The notes beneath the pieces were generated by a model. The model was not told the origin of the DNA and did not search any database. It was given only the letters and a program-made list of their open reading frames with translations. From Pistricoccus aurantiacus (GTDB lineage Bacteria > Pseudomonadota > Gammaproteobacteria > Pseudomonadales > Halomonadaceae), in NCBI RefSeq assembly GCF_042682565.1, contig NZ_JBHUIC010000029.1: DNA of 64,000 bases, one strand, 5' to 3'. Positions 43,381-52,590 of this stretch are shown here, one piece after another; positions within the stretch are counted from its first letter, which is position 1; every line of letters starts with the position of its first letter. A program made the position numbers and the translations under genes.

Positions 43381-44629
43381 GGGGGGTTCCTCTGGAGTCG
43401 GGCAGCCGTTCGAGAACCGCTGCCAGAATGGCGCGGGCAAGTTCCGTCTTGGTGGTGGCGGGAAAATGGCGCTGGCCGGTCTTGCCGTCTGCAGCTCGCC
43501 ACAGTAAAAGCGCGGCGTTGTGATTGGAGCCGAAGCCCAGGCCCTGTCGGGACACGTCGTTGGCGACGATCATGTCCAGTTTCTTGCGCTGGAGCTTGTC
43601 CCGAGCGTGGCTTTCGAGGTCCTGGGTTTCCGCGGCGAAGCCCACCAAGTAGGGGCGTTTCTCTTGCATGGCGCCGATCTCGGCGATGATATCCGGATTC
43701 TTGACCAGTTTGAGGGTCAGGCCCTCCTGATCGTCGGTCTTCTTGATCTTGTGTTCACTGACGGTTTCCGCTCGGTAATCCGCCACCGCGGCGCAGCCGA
43801 TAAAGACATCGCTTTGCCGAGCCAGGCGCAGGGCGGCTTCATGCATCTCTCGGGCGCTTTCCACGTCGATACGCTCGACCCCCGGCGGGGTTTCCAGCGC
43901 TACCGGGCCGCTGATCAGTCTAACCCTGGCGCCGAGATCCGCAGCGGCTCGGGCCAGGGCGTAGCCCATCTTGCCGGAGCTGTGATTGGACAGATAGCGC
44001 ACCGGATCCAGAAGCTCCCGGGTGGGGCCGGCGGTCAGGGTAATAGTCAGGCCGCGAGCGTCAAGAGAGTCAGCGGGAGCGGCCTCGAGCGACTTAAACA
44101 ACTCCTCCATGATCGCTTCCGGTTCGAGCATCCGTCCCGGGCCGATATCCCCGCAGGCCTGATCACCGGCGTCCGGCCCCAGCAGTTGCCAGCCGTCTTC
44201 CTGCAATTGGCGGGCATTGCGTCGGGTCGCCACGTGGCGCCACATGGCTTGATTCATGGCCGGCGCCATCACGCAGCGTGCATCGCTTGCCAGGCATAGC
44301 GTGGTGAGCAGGTCGTCCGCCTGGCCCTGGGCGAGCCGCGCCATCAGGTCCGCGGTGGCCGGGGCGATCAGGATGATTTCCGCCCAGCGGGCCAGTTCGA
44401 TATGCCCCATGCCGGCTTCCGCTTCAGGATCGAGCAAGGATGTTCGTACTGCCTCACCGGTCAGCGCCTGCAGGGTCAAGGGAGTGATAAAGGCCTGAGC
44501 GCCTTCCGTCATGACCACTCTCACCTCGCAGCCGGCTTTCTTCAACAGGCGAGCCAGATGGGCGCTCTTGTAGGCGGCGATACCGGCGCTGATGCCAAGC
44601 AGCACACGTCGGCCAAGCGGTGATGTCAT
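43373..44629 (-). CDS. coaBC: Bifunctional phosphopantothenoylcysteine decarboxylase/synthetase
   Basis: A 418-residue fusion for coenzyme A synthesis. The CoaC half: GRRVLLGISAGIAAYKSAHL, MVMAPAMNQAMW-type segment (CVMAPAMNQAM) and the active-site Cys in the GDQACGDIGPGRM flap. The CoaB half starts at about residue 190 (LTITLTAGPTRELLDPVRYL) and has NHSSGKMGYALA and the C-terminal KKLDMIVANDV. It adds cysteine to 4'-phosphopantothenate and decarboxylates the product. First gene of the minus-strand run; divergent from radC. Confidence 0.96.
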   Translation of the reverse strand: MTSPLGRRVLLGISAGIAAYKSAHLARLLKKAGCEVRVVMTEGAQAFITPLTLQALTGEAVRTSLLDPEAEAGMGHIELARWAEIILIAPATADLMARLAQGQADDLLTTLCLASDARCVMAPAMNQAMWRHVATRRNARQLQEDGWQLLGPDAGDQACGDIGPGRMLEPEAIMEELFKSLEAAPADSLDARGLTITLTAGPTRELLDPVRYLSNHSSGKMGYALARAAADLGARVRLISGPVALETPPGVERIDVESAREMHEAALRLARQSDVFIGCAAVADYRAETVSEHKIKKTDDQEGLTLKLVKNPDIIAEIGAMQEKRPYLVGFAAETQDLESHARDKLQRKKLDMIVANDVSRQGLGFGSNHNAALLLWRAADGKTGQRHFPATTKTELARAILAAVLERLPDSRGTPHD

Positions 44630-44773
44630 GGTGGTTTTCCACAGGAAAATTTGCTTCCTACCTTACCATCGCGATAAAAATTTTGGGTAATCCGCGCCAA
44701 GGGAAAAGAAAAAAGATACTATAAGTAACATAAAGAACAATTTAGTTACATTTGGTGGTCATGGGAGTTGAAT

Positions 44774-45448
44774 ATGGCGATTCGAGACTGGCCGGAAGGG
44801 GAGCGGCCACGGGAAAAACTGCTTACCCTGGGGCCACTTAGGCTCTCCGATGCGGAACTGCTGGCGATCTTTTTGCGGGTTGGTGTGAAGGGACGCTCTG
44901 CGGTGGACCTGGCCCGGGATCTGCTGGCCAGCTTCGGCGGCCTGCGTCAGTTGCTGGAAGCGGACCAGCGGCGTTTCTGCGCCGAGCATGGTCTGGGAAC
45001 CGCCAAGTATGCTCAGCTGCAGGCGGTGCTTGAGCTTTCCCGACGGCACCTGGCAAGCCAGCTTGAGCGCGGCGGCGCCTTGACGTCGCCCTCGCTGGTG
45101 CGAGCCTATCTGGTCGCGCAGATGCGCCATCTCGGCCACGAGGAGTTCGCCGCGCTGTTTCTCGATACCCAGAACCGGGTCATCCGCTTCGAATCCCTGT
45201 TTCGTGGCACCCTGGACAGCGCCTCCGTTTATCCGAGGGAAGTCGCGCGCCGAGCGCTCGACCTGGGGGCCGGCGCGATCATCTTCGCCCATAATCATCC
45301 TTCCGGCGTGGCCGAGCCCAGCGGCGCGGATCGACGCATCACCGATCGGCTCAAGTCCGCGCTGGAACTGTTCGAGATTCGCGTGCTGGATCATTTCGTC
45401 GTCGGCGACGGAGAGGTAGTGTCCTTTGCCGAGCGCGGCTGGCTTTGA
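44774..45448 (+). CDS. radC: RadC-family JAMM-domain protein
   Basis: About 224 residues. An N-terminal helix-hairpin-helix-like part (LSDAELLAIFLRVGVKGRSA) is followed by the JAMM/MPN+ domain with the metal motif HNHPSGVAEPSGAD and the upstream Glu. The historic link to DNA repair is not well supported, and its true function is open. The upstream gap to coaBC is A/T-rich and should hold the promoter. ATG 44774 is preferred over an ATG two codons before. The gene is chromosomal and syntenic with coaBC, not of the anti-restriction plasmid type. Confidence 0.92.
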   Translation: MAIRDWPEGERPREKLLTLGPLRLSDAELLAIFLRVGVKGRSAVDLARDLLASFGGLRQLLEADQRRFCAEHGLGTAKYAQLQAVLELSRRHLASQLERGGALTSPSLVRAYLVAQMRHLGHEEFAALFLDTQNRVIRFESLFRGTLDSASVYPREVARRALDLGAGAIIFAHNHPSGVAEPSGADRRITDRLKSALELFEIRVLDHFVVGDGEVVSFAERGWL

Positions 45449-45498
45449 GCAAACGATAAGCAACACTCAATATTGAACTGTATCCGCTAGTAGATCGA

Positions 45499-45573
45499 CC
45501 TCGAGCGAGGGCGCTGTAAACCCTTCCTTGGGCGCTACTTTTGCCATCCCTGGCAAAAGACCCTCTTTCGAGG
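45499..45573. repeat. Multi-hairpin extragenic palindromic element
   Basis: Between radC and rpmB lies a compact string of palindromes: CCTCG-AG-CGAGG at 45499-45510, a central hairpin CTTTTGCCA-TCCC-TGGCAAAAG at 45538-45559, and CCTC-TTTC-GAGG at 45562-45573, so the unit is bounded at each end by the same CCTC...GAGG box. This is the form of interspersed extragenic palindromes that occur in many copies in some gammaproteobacterial genomes. It may also serve as radC terminator. Copy number cannot be judged from one window. Confidence 0.55.
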
Positions 45574-45629
45574 CCGGCCCACTAGCGTCATCACATAGTT
45601 ACTCATGAAGCTGTATAAAACGCTTTTAC

Positions 45630-45658
45630 TTGTGGATTTGTGCGCGTTCTGGTATAAA
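45630..45658 (+). promoter_or_regulatory. Likely sigma-70 promoter of rpmB-rpmG
   Basis: TTGTGG (45630-45635), a 17-base spacer and TATAAA (45653-45658) lie 143 bases before rpmB. This would give a leader of about 135 bases before the L28 start, long enough for a regulatory fold. There is no other gene in the gap. Confidence 0.6.
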
Positions 45659-45801
45659 GTGCACCCTTTAGTTTCCCTTGGGTTGAATAAGGGGCAGCAA
45701 GGCGGTAGCAACCGCTGACCTTATCGGGCTGCTCTACGCCGGACTCGCAACCGGAATACCCGACAGGTTTGAACAACACGCCAAGCGGTTGGAGGCTTCT
45801 C

Positions 45802-46038
45802 ATGTCCAAAGTATGTCAGGTTACCGGCAAGCGTCCGGTGACTGGTAACAATGTTTCCCACTCCCAGCGCAAGACCCGCCGTCGCTTCTTGCCGAATCTG
45901 CACTCCCACCGTTTCTGGGTGGAGTCCGAGAACCGCTTCGTCAGGCTGCGCGTTTCCTCCAAGGGCATGCGTATCATCGACAAGAAAGGCATCGATGCGG
46001 TGCTGAGCGACATGCGCAAGCGCGGCGAGAAAATCTGA
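45802..46038 (+). CDS. rpmB: 50S ribosomal protein L28
   Basis: 78 residues, the normal length for L28. It begins SKVCQVTGKRPVTGNNVSHS, with QRKTRRRFLPNLHSHRFW following, the invariant core of the family, and ends in DKKGIDAVLSDMRKRGEKI. GGAGG lies seven bases before ATG 45802. It forms an operon with rpmG, 30 bases downstream, as in most gammaproteobacteria. Confidence 0.97.
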   Translation: MSKVCQVTGKRPVTGNNVSHSQRKTRRRFLPNLHSHRFWVESENRFVRLRVSSKGMRIIDKKGIDAVLSDMRKRGEKI

Positions 46039-46068
46039 GACCGCCTACCATTGAGGGAGTGAACCATC

Positions 46069-46224
46069 ATGCGTGACAAGATAAAGTTGGTGTCCAGTGC
46101 CGGTACCGGCCATTTCTACACCACCGACAAGAACAAGCGTAATACCCCGGACAAGCTTGAATTCAAGAAGTATGATCCGGTGGTGCGCAAGCATGTCATG
46201 TACAAGGAAGCCAAGATCAAGTAA
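46069..46224 (+). CDS. rpmG: 50S ribosomal protein L33
   Basis: A 51-residue protein: MRDKIKLVSSAGTGHFYTTD, then KNKRNTPDKLEFKKYDPVVR and KHVMYKEAKIK, the complete L33 sequence pattern. It is the cysteine-free type, so it does not bind zinc. GAGGGAG lies upstream of ATG 46069. It follows rpmB and is closed by a terminator. Confidence 0.97.
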   Translation: MRDKIKLVSSAGTGHFYTTDKNKRNTPDKLEFKKYDPVVRKHVMYKEAKIK

Positions 46225-46259
46225 ACCTTGACGGCTCCTTCCAGGCGCAAGCCTGTCCG

Positions 46260-46287
46260 AGAACCCGGCCCCGTGCCGGGTTCTTGC
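46260..46287 (+). terminator. Terminator of rpmB-rpmG
   Basis: A perfect ten-base stem AGAACCCGGC / GCCGGGTTCT with a five-base loop, followed by TGCG, about 35 bases after the rpmG stop. The T run is poor but the stem is strong. Confidence 0.75.
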
Positions 46288-46351
46288 GTAGCAAGAGATA
46301 AAAGCGGGAAACAAAAGCGCGAGGAAAACGTGAAGATCAGGATGCCTGCCC

Positions 46352-47182
46352 ATGCCTGAATTGCCGGAAGTTGAAACCACTCGTCGTGGTATCGCGCCCT
46401 ATGTGGAGGGTCGGGAAATCAGCGAGGTCGTCCTGCGCCAGCGCAGCTTTCGGGTACCGGTGCCGGAGGGGCTGGAGAATGCTCTGGTCGGCCGACGTGT
46501 CGGCACGCTTTCCCGGAGGGCCAAGTATCTGCTGGTTCCACTGGAACGAGAGGGAGAAGATCCCGCGACGCTTCTCTGGCATCTGGGCATGTCCGGCAGC
46601 CTGCGCATCGTCAATCTGGGCGAACCTCCCAGAAAGCACGACCATATCGATCTGGTGATGGATGGCGGACGGGTGCTGCGCTATCACGATCCCCGGCGCT
46701 TCGGTTTCGTCGATTGGCTAAAGGGCACTGTCGACAGCGACTCGCGCCTGGCTCGGCTGGGGCCCGAGCCCCTTTCCGAGACTTTCGATGGCGAACGGCT
46801 CTACCGGCTTTCTCGTGGCCGGCGCTTGGCGGTCAAGCCTTTCCTGATGGATAACGCCGTGGTGGTGGGGGTCGGCAATATCTACGCCAGCGAAGCGCTG
46901 TTTCTGGCGGGTATCGATCCGCGCCGAGAGGCGGGGCGCATCGCTCGGGAACGTTACGACCGGCTGGCGGCGGCGGTGAAGGAAGTGCTGACGGCGGCCA
47001 TCACCCAGGGCGGCACGACCCTGCGGGACTTCGTCAGCGGCACCGGGGAGCCGGGCTACTTCGCCCAGCGGCTCAACGTCTACGGCCGCGCCGGGTTGCC
47101 CTGCCGGCGCTGCGGCGCCGAGCTGCGGGCGGTGACGCTGGGGCAGCGGGCCAGCGTGTTCTGCCGTATCTGCCAGTCCTAG
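46352..47182 (+). CDS. mutM: Formamidopyrimidine-DNA glycosylase
   Basis: A 276-residue base-excision repair enzyme (Fpg). The catalytic N-terminus is PELPEVETTRRG (Pro1 nucleophile after Met removal, Glu2). The helix-two-turn-helix segment contains VGNIYASEALF, and the C-terminal zinc finger has the four Cys in CRRCG ... CRICQS. It removes 8-oxoguanine and formamidopyrimidines. Location after rpmG is the conserved order. Confidence 0.96.
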   Translation: MPELPEVETTRRGIAPYVEGREISEVVLRQRSFRVPVPEGLENALVGRRVGTLSRRAKYLLVPLEREGEDPATLLWHLGMSGSLRIVNLGEPPRKHDHIDLVMDGGRVLRYHDPRRFGFVDWLKGTVDSDSRLARLGPEPLSETFDGERLYRLSRGRRLAVKPFLMDNAVVVGVGNIYASEALFLAGIDPRREAGRIARERYDRLAAAVKEVLTAAITQGGTTLRDFVSGTGEPGYFAQRLNVYGRAGLPCRRCGAELRAVTLGQRASVFCRICQS

Positions 47183-47263
47183 GTCGATCGGCCTTGAGGA
47201 CAGCATCATTAGGGTGCGATAGACTAACCCCCTGTATTGCTCCCATTCGTGTCGGAGAGTCTC

Positions 47264-48454
47264 GTGATTCAACGCTTGCGCCTGAAACCCAACGCCGACC
47301 GTCGCCTCAAGGCGGGACATCTGTGGCTGTATTCCAACGAGATCGATGTCCAGGCCACGCCGCTCAAGTCCATCAAGCCCGGGGCTCGGGCGGTGGTCGA
47401 AGCCGCCAACGGCAAGCCCATGGGTATCGCCTACGTCAATCCCAACTCGCTGATCTGCGCCCGGGTGGTCACTCGCAATCCGGATCTGCGTCTCGATCGT
47501 TCTCTGCTGGTACACCGCTTCAACCAGGCGCTTGGCCTGCGCAAGAGGCTGTTCGACAAGCCTTATTACCGAATGATCAATAGCGAAGGCGATCTGCTGC
47601 CGGGGCTGATCATCGACCGCTTCGACGATGTGCTTGTGGTGCGACTCAACACCCTGGGCATGGAGCTGGCGGGTCAGGACGTCATCGAAGCGCTGGATCA
47701 GGTGCTTTCCCCCCGGGTCATCGTGTTCAAGAACGACTCCACCGGCCGCCGCCGCGAACAACTCGAGGCGAAGGTCGAAGTGGTCAAGGGCGAACTGACG
47801 GAGCCGGTCATCGTCGAGGAAAACGGCGTGCGTTTCAGCGTGCCGGTGCTGGATGGCAAGCGCACCGGCTGGTTTTTCGATCATCGCAGCAATCGCGCCT
47901 GGCTCAACGCCTTTGTAAAGGACAAGCGGGTACTGGATGTCTACAGCTATACCGGCTCCTGGGGCGTGCAGGCGGCGACCCATGGCGCCAGTCAGGTGTT
48001 GTGCATCGACAACGATGCCCAGGCGCTGAACGGAGCGCGGGAAAATGCCGCGCTCAACGACGTTGAAGACCGGGTGAGTGTCCTCGAGGAAGACGCTTTT
48101 GAAGCCTTGGCCGCGCTCAAGACGGAAGGCGAACGCTTCGATGTGGTGATTCTCGATCCGCCGCCCTTCATTCGCCGTCGCAAAGACGTCACTCGGGGTG
48201 AGCGTGCCTACGGCCAGTTGAACCGGGAAGCCATTCGCTTGCTGAGCAACGATAGCCTGCTGCTGAGTGCTTCGAGTTCTCTGCATTTGAGCATGGATCG
48301 CCTGACCGAATGCGTGCGCGGCGCGTTGCGCCATCAGGATCGCAATGGCCAGATAATCTTCCAAGGCCATCAAGGACCGGATCATCCGATCCACCCGGCC
48401 ATCCCGGAAACCGCGTACTTGAAGGCCTTGGGCGTGAGGGTGTTCCGAGATTGA
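47264..48454 (+). CDS. rlmI: 23S rRNA (cytosine(1962)-C(5))-methyltransferase
   Basis: 396 residues, the same length as E. coli RlmI. An N-terminal PUA domain (RLKAGHLWLYSNEIDVQATP, GKPMGIAYVNPNSLI) precedes the EEHEA-like domain and a SAM methyltransferase domain (VLDVYSYTGSWGVQAA, DVVILDPPPFIRRR). The catalytic-type Cys is not obvious by eye. The GTG at 47264 has GGAGAG upstream and gives the right length. It methylates C1962 of 23S rRNA. Confidence 0.88.
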   Translation: MIQRLRLKPNADRRLKAGHLWLYSNEIDVQATPLKSIKPGARAVVEAANGKPMGIAYVNPNSLICARVVTRNPDLRLDRSLLVHRFNQALGLRKRLFDKPYYRMINSEGDLLPGLIIDRFDDVLVVRLNTLGMELAGQDVIEALDQVLSPRVIVFKNDSTGRRREQLEAKVEVVKGELTEPVIVEENGVRFSVPVLDGKRTGWFFDHRSNRAWLNAFVKDKRVLDVYSYTGSWGVQAATHGASQVLCIDNDAQALNGARENAALNDVEDRVSVLEEDAFEALAALKTEGERFDVVILDPPPFIRRRKDVTRGERAYGQLNREAIRLLSNDSLLLSASSSLHLSMDRLTECVRGALRHQDRNGQIIFQGHQGPDHPIHPAIPETAYLKALGVRVFRD

Positions 48455-48506
48455 TGCCTTGTCATGTCAATCAGCATCACATGCCAATGAGCGAGCCGGT
48501 CGCGCC

Positions 48507-48836
48507 ATGACGCCGGGTTTCGTGCGGGTGTTCTCCCATTCCAACGCCTTGCTGGTCAGCCATGTATTCAACGTGCTGCAGGCGGCGGGTCTGGCGTCGG
48601 AGTTGCGCAACCTGACTCTGAGCGGCGGAGCGGGGGAGTTGCCGATCAACGAGTGCGAGCCGGAAGTGTGGGTGGCGCCGCACAATCTCGAGCGCGCCGG
48701 GATATTGGTGCATGAAGCATTGAGCGGCCCCAGTCGGGTCCAGCCGGACTGGCTCTGCCCGGGCTGTGGTGAGCGCCTGGCCGGCGTCTTCGATACCTGT
48801 TGGCGATGCGGTATGACCATCGAGGAGCTGCGATGA
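48507..48836 (+). CDS. DUF2007-domain putative signal-transducing protein
   Basis: A 109-residue protein. The first 70 residues form a DUF2007-type domain (VRVFSHSNALLVSHVFNVLQ, then AAGLASELRN and EVWVAPHNLERA), a fold related to nitrogen regulatory proteins. The C-terminus is a zinc ribbon with two CxxC motifs (CPGCGERLAGVFDTCWRCG). Function unknown. It overlaps the thioesterase start by four bases (ATGA). Confidence 0.8.
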   Translation: MTPGFVRVFSHSNALLVSHVFNVLQAAGLASELRNLTLSGGAGELPINECEPEVWVAPHNLERAGILVHEALSGPSRVQPDWLCPGCGERLAGVFDTCWRCGMTIEELR

Positions 48837-49267
48837 GCTGGGATCTGCCGGACCCCTGTGTGATTCCGCTTGAAGTGGATGCTAACGCCATCGACGAATA
48901 TGGCCACGCCAACAACGCGGAATACCTGCGCTGGGTGCAGCAGGCAAGCTGGGCCCACTCCGCTTCCTTGGGCCTCGATCTGGCCCGCTATCGTGTGCTG
49001 GATAGGGCCATGGTGGTGCATCGCCACGAGCTCGATTATCTGGCTCCGGCGTTTCTCGGTGACCGGCTGGAAATGGCGACCTGGATCGTCGAGGTGGGGC
49101 GCCTGGTGCTTGTTCGTCGCTTTCAACTGCGCCGCCGGACGGACGGCATAACCTTGCTGCGAGCGCGTACTCGCTATGCCTGCATCGCGCTTTCCAGCGG
49201 CCGCGCAAGAAGGGTTCCCGAGGAATACCTGATGGCTTATGGGCGCGTGCGAGTCGACGAGGCATGA
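48833..49267 (+). CDS. Acyl-CoA thioesterase, hot-dog fold (4HBT/YbgC-like)
   Basis: 144 residues. The family motif is DEYGHANNAEYLRWVQQASW, in which the Asp and the His/Asn of GHxNN belong to the active site; the central strand reads HRHELDYLAPAFLGDRLEM. It hydrolyses acyl-CoA esters; the chain-length preference is not readable. Start at ATG 48833 overlaps the previous gene. Confidence 0.88.
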   Translation: MSWDLPDPCVIPLEVDANAIDEYGHANNAEYLRWVQQASWAHSASLGLDLARYRVLDRAMVVHRHELDYLAPAFLGDRLEMATWIVEVGRLVLVRRFQLRRRTDGITLLRARTRYACIALSSGRARRVPEEYLMAYGRVRVDEA

Positions 49268-49373
49268 ATCTCGGGCCACTGCTGCCCCGGTCGCCTTGCC
49301 GAGAGCGGCGCGTTACACTGAACACTCTCAATTTAGCTTCTTGCTTTTCACGTCAGCGGATCACCCCACCTTC

Positions 49374-50387
49374 ATGAACAAGACTCGCGTTCTTACCGGA
49401 ATCACCACCACCGGCACGCCACATCTTGGCAACTATGTCGGCGCCATCAAGCCCGCCATCGAGGCCAGCCAGGATCCCAACGTTCGCTCCTATTATTTTC
49501 TCGCGGACCTGCACGCCTTGATCAAGAGTCAGGATCCTCAACGGATACGGGATTCGCGGCTGGAAATCGCCGCCACCTGGCTGGCCCTGGGGCTGGATAC
49601 GGATAACGCCGTCTTCTATCGCCAGTCGGATATTCCCGAGATTCCCGAGCTGACCTGGCTTTTGTCCTGTGTCTGCGCAAAAGGGTTGATGAATCGCGCC
49701 CATGCCTACAAGGCGGCGGTGGCGGAGAACGAGGCCGCGGGCAACCAAGATCCGGACAAGGGAGTCACCATGGGGCTGTTCGGCTATCCGGTGCTGATGG
49801 CCGCGGATATCCTGATGTTCAACGCACACAAGGTGCCGGTGGGTCGCGATCAAGTGCAGCATCTGGAAATGGCGCGAGATATTGCCGGTCGCTTCAATCA
49901 TCTCTATCGCGGCGAGTATTTTACCGCGCCTCAGGCGGTGGTGGATGAGCATGTCGAGGTGCTCGGTGGCCTGGACGGGCGCAAGATGTCAAAGAGCTAC
50001 AACAACACCATTCCGCTGTTCGTGTCGGAAAAGAAGCTTCTGAAGCTGATTCGCAAGATCAAGACCAATTCTCTGGAGCCCGGACAGCCCAAGGATCCAC
50101 AGGGCTGCACGATTTTTCAGATTTACCGCGCTTTTGCCACTCGCGAACAGAGTGAAGCCATGCGCCGACGCTACGTCGAGGGTATCGGCTGGGGCGACGC
50201 GAAGAACGAACTGTTCGAACTGCTCAACGCCCAGCTGCGCGATCCTCGCGAACGCTATCAGGCCCTGATGGAAGATCCGGCGTACATCGAACGAGTGCTG
50301 GCGAAAGGCGCTGAGAAGGCCCGGGCGGAGGCGGCGCCTTTCATGGATCGATTGAGACAGGTAGTGGGGCTGGGACGGTTTGTTTGA
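49374..50387 (+). CDS. trpS: Tryptophanyl-tRNA synthetase
   Basis: 337 residues of class I TrpRS. HIGH-like motif GTPHLGNYVGAI near residue 14 and the KMSKS motif GRKMSKSYNNTIPLF at about residue 203. AGNQDPDKGVTMGLFGYPVL forms part of the Trp pocket. Several bacteria have two TrpRS forms; this belongs to the type with a SDIPEIPELTWLLSC segment. No attenuator is seen upstream. Confidence 0.94.
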   Translation: MNKTRVLTGITTTGTPHLGNYVGAIKPAIEASQDPNVRSYYFLADLHALIKSQDPQRIRDSRLEIAATWLALGLDTDNAVFYRQSDIPEIPELTWLLSCVCAKGLMNRAHAYKAAVAENEAAGNQDPDKGVTMGLFGYPVLMAADILMFNAHKVPVGRDQVQHLEMARDIAGRFNHLYRGEYFTAPQAVVDEHVEVLGGLDGRKMSKSYNNTIPLFVSEKKLLKLIRKIKTNSLEPGQPKDPQGCTIFQIYRAFATREQSEAMRRRYVEGIGWGDAKNELFELLNAQLRDPRERYQALMEDPAYIERVLAKGAEKARAEAAPFMDRLRQVVGLGRFV

Positions 50388-50509
50388 TCGATCCGGTTAT
50401 TACCTTTTTGAATAGATATGGTTTTTTAAATACTTTTTAGTCATGGTCAGGGTTCGCTATTCTCTAGGTCAATCAGGCCGCTCGGCCTTTTCTGCCCAGA
50501 GGAGCTCCC

Positions 50510-50752
50510 ATGAAAAAGCACTTCGAACTCGAGAAACCTCCCGCTTCGCTTCCTTATCCCCTGGTGGGGGCGATTGCGCTGATGCTCGGCATGCTGGCGT
50601 TGGGTAATCATCTCGGTTGGCGCCCGGGCATGGCGATGCTGCTGGGCGCCGCCGTCTTTTTGCTGCTCTACGGTGCGACTGTCGTATTCGCTGGCGTCCG
50701 GCGCGGGGCATCGGCCAATGCCGAGAGTGCGATGTGCAAGCCCGACGGCTGA
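50510..50752 (+). CDS. Small two-helix membrane protein
   Basis: 80 residues: a polar N-terminus, two hydrophobic segments (LVGAIALMLGMLAL and MAMLLGAAVFLLLYGATVVF) and a polar tail with one Cys. GAGGAGC lies just before ATG 50510. No family is recognised; codon use is like that of its neighbours, so the gene is probably real. Confidence 0.6.
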   Translation: MKKHFELEKPPASLPYPLVGAIALMLGMLALGNHLGWRPGMAMLLGAAVFLLLYGATVVFAGVRRGASANAESAMCKPDG

Positions 50753-50844
50753 TGGCGGCACTGTCTTTTTCATGTGGCGTGCTAAAGTAGGAGGCGAGAT
50801 GCCGCAGGGCATTGCGGGCCCGCCTTCCTTAGCTATCGCACGAG

Positions 50845-52533
50845 ATGAATATGACCATCGAAGCCAAACGCCCTCTCTATATTCCCTACGCCGGCCCTTC
50901 CCTGCTGGAAATGCCGTTGCTCAACAAGGGTAGTGCCTTCAGTCTGGCGGAGCGAAGAGCCTTCAATCTCGACGGGCTCTTGCCGCGCAACGTGGAAACC
51001 ATCGAAGAGCAGCTGGAGCGCGCCTATCGCCAGTACCGCCAATGTCGTAGCGATCTGGACAAGCACGTTTATCTGCGCGCCATTCAAGACGACAACGAGA
51101 CGCTGTTCTATCGGTTGCTGGAAGAGCACCTGGAAGAGATGCTGCCGATCATCTATACCCCGACGGTGGGGGAGGCCTGCGAGGAGTTTTCCAATATCTA
51201 TCGTAATCACCGGGGCCTGTTCGTTTCCTATCCGGATCGGGACAGCATGGACGATATCCTGCGCTGTTCCATCCGGGACAAGGTGAAGGTCATCGTGGTC
51301 ACGGATGGGGAGCGCATCCTTGGGCTTGGGGATCAGGGCATCGGCGGCATGGGCATCCCTATCGGCAAGCTGTCGCTCTATACTGCCTGTGGCGGCATCA
51401 GCCCCGCCTATACCCAGCCGATCATGCTGGATGTGGGGACCAACAACCAGGTGCTGCTTGATGATCCCATGTACATGGGCTGGCGCCACAAGCGGATCAG
51501 CCAGGAAGAATACAATGCGTTTCTCGAGGATTTCATCGCCGCGGTGAAGCGTCGCTGGCCCGGCGTATTGCTGCAGTTCGAGGATTTCGCCCAGACCAAC
51601 GCCATGCCGCTTCTCGAGCGTTATCGAAACAAGCTGTGCTGCTTCAACGACGATATCCAGGGCACCGCCACGGTCTGCGTGGGGACCCTGATGGCCTCCT
51701 GCAAGGCGCGCAGTCAGAAGGTGAGCGATCAGCGCATCGTTTTCGTCGGCGCCGGCTCCGCGGGCTGCGGTATCGCCGAGCAGATCATCGTCGCCATGGT
51801 GGCGGAGGGCTCGGACGAAAAGGAGGCCAGAAAGCGTATCTACATGGTGGATCGTTATGGCCTCCTAGTCAGTGATATGGGAGGACTATGGAGTTTTCAG
51901 CAGCGACTGGCCCACGACCCGGAAGAGATCCAGCACTGGGAAGATGCCAGCCTGCTCAGCGTGGTCAAGCAGGTCAAGCCCACCATCCTGATCGGGGTTT
52001 CCGGCCAGCGCGGACTGTTCAACGAGACCGTGATCAAGGCCATGCACGAGGGCTGCGCCGAACCCGTGGTGATGCCGCTTTCCAATCCGACGTCTCGAGT
52101 CGAGGCGACCCCGGAGGAGGTGCTTACCTGGACAAACGGTGAGGCGATGGTCGCCACCGGCAGCCCCTTCGATCCGGTCATCCTGCATGGCAAGACCCAT
52201 GCCATCGCCCAGTGCAACAACGCCTATATCTTTCCGGGCATCGGCCTGGGGGTCGTGGCCTGCGGCGCGCGGCGCGTTACCGACAATATGCTGATGGCCG
52301 CCTCCAACGCCTTGGCCAAGCACGCCCCCATCGTCAAGTACGGTGAAGGCGCCTTGCTCCCGGCGCTCAGCGATATTCGCGAGATCAGCAAGCACATTGC
52401 CTTCGACGTGGCCAAGCAGGCTCAGGAAGACGACGTGGTACCACTGAAAAGCGACGACGACGTTCTGTGGAAATCCATTGCCCGCAACTTCTGGCAGCCG
52501 GGTTATCGCGAGTATCGCCGCCGGGCATTTTGA
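50845..52533 (+). CDS. maeA: NAD-dependent malic enzyme
   Basis: A 562-residue oxidative decarboxylase turning malate into pyruvate and CO2. The catalytic Tyr lies in IIYTPTVGEACEEFS, the malate-binding Arg in VTDGERILGLGDQGIGG, the metal residues in QFEDFAQTNAM and CFNDDIQGTA, and the NAD site in FVGAGSAGCGIAEQI. Length and motifs match the long NAD type (SfcA/MaeA). It feeds pyruvate from the C4 pool and is followed by a terminator shared with aconitase. Confidence 0.94.
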   Translation: MNMTIEAKRPLYIPYAGPSLLEMPLLNKGSAFSLAERRAFNLDGLLPRNVETIEEQLERAYRQYRQCRSDLDKHVYLRAIQDDNETLFYRLLEEHLEEMLPIIYTPTVGEACEEFSNIYRNHRGLFVSYPDRDSMDDILRCSIRDKVKVIVVTDGERILGLGDQGIGGMGIPIGKLSLYTACGGISPAYTQPIMLDVGTNNQVLLDDPMYMGWRHKRISQEEYNAFLEDFIAAVKRRWPGVLLQFEDFAQTNAMPLLERYRNKLCCFNDDIQGTATVCVGTLMASCKARSQKVSDQRIVFVGAGSAGCGIAEQIIVAMVAEGSDEKEARKRIYMVDRYGLLVSDMGGLWSFQQRLAHDPEEIQHWEDASLLSVVKQVKPTILIGVSGQRGLFNETVIKAMHEGCAEPVVMPLSNPTSRVEATPEEVLTWTNGEAMVATGSPFDPVILHGKTHAIAQCNNAYIFPGIGLGVVACGARRVTDNMLMAASNALAKHAPIVKYGEGALLPALSDIREISKHIAFDVAKQAQEDDVVPLKSDDDVLWKSIARNFWQPGYREYRRRAF

Positions 52534-52590
52534 GAGTATCGCCGCTAGGCGTTCCAAGCCCCGCATCGACGCTCCTAGGGTCGATACCAA

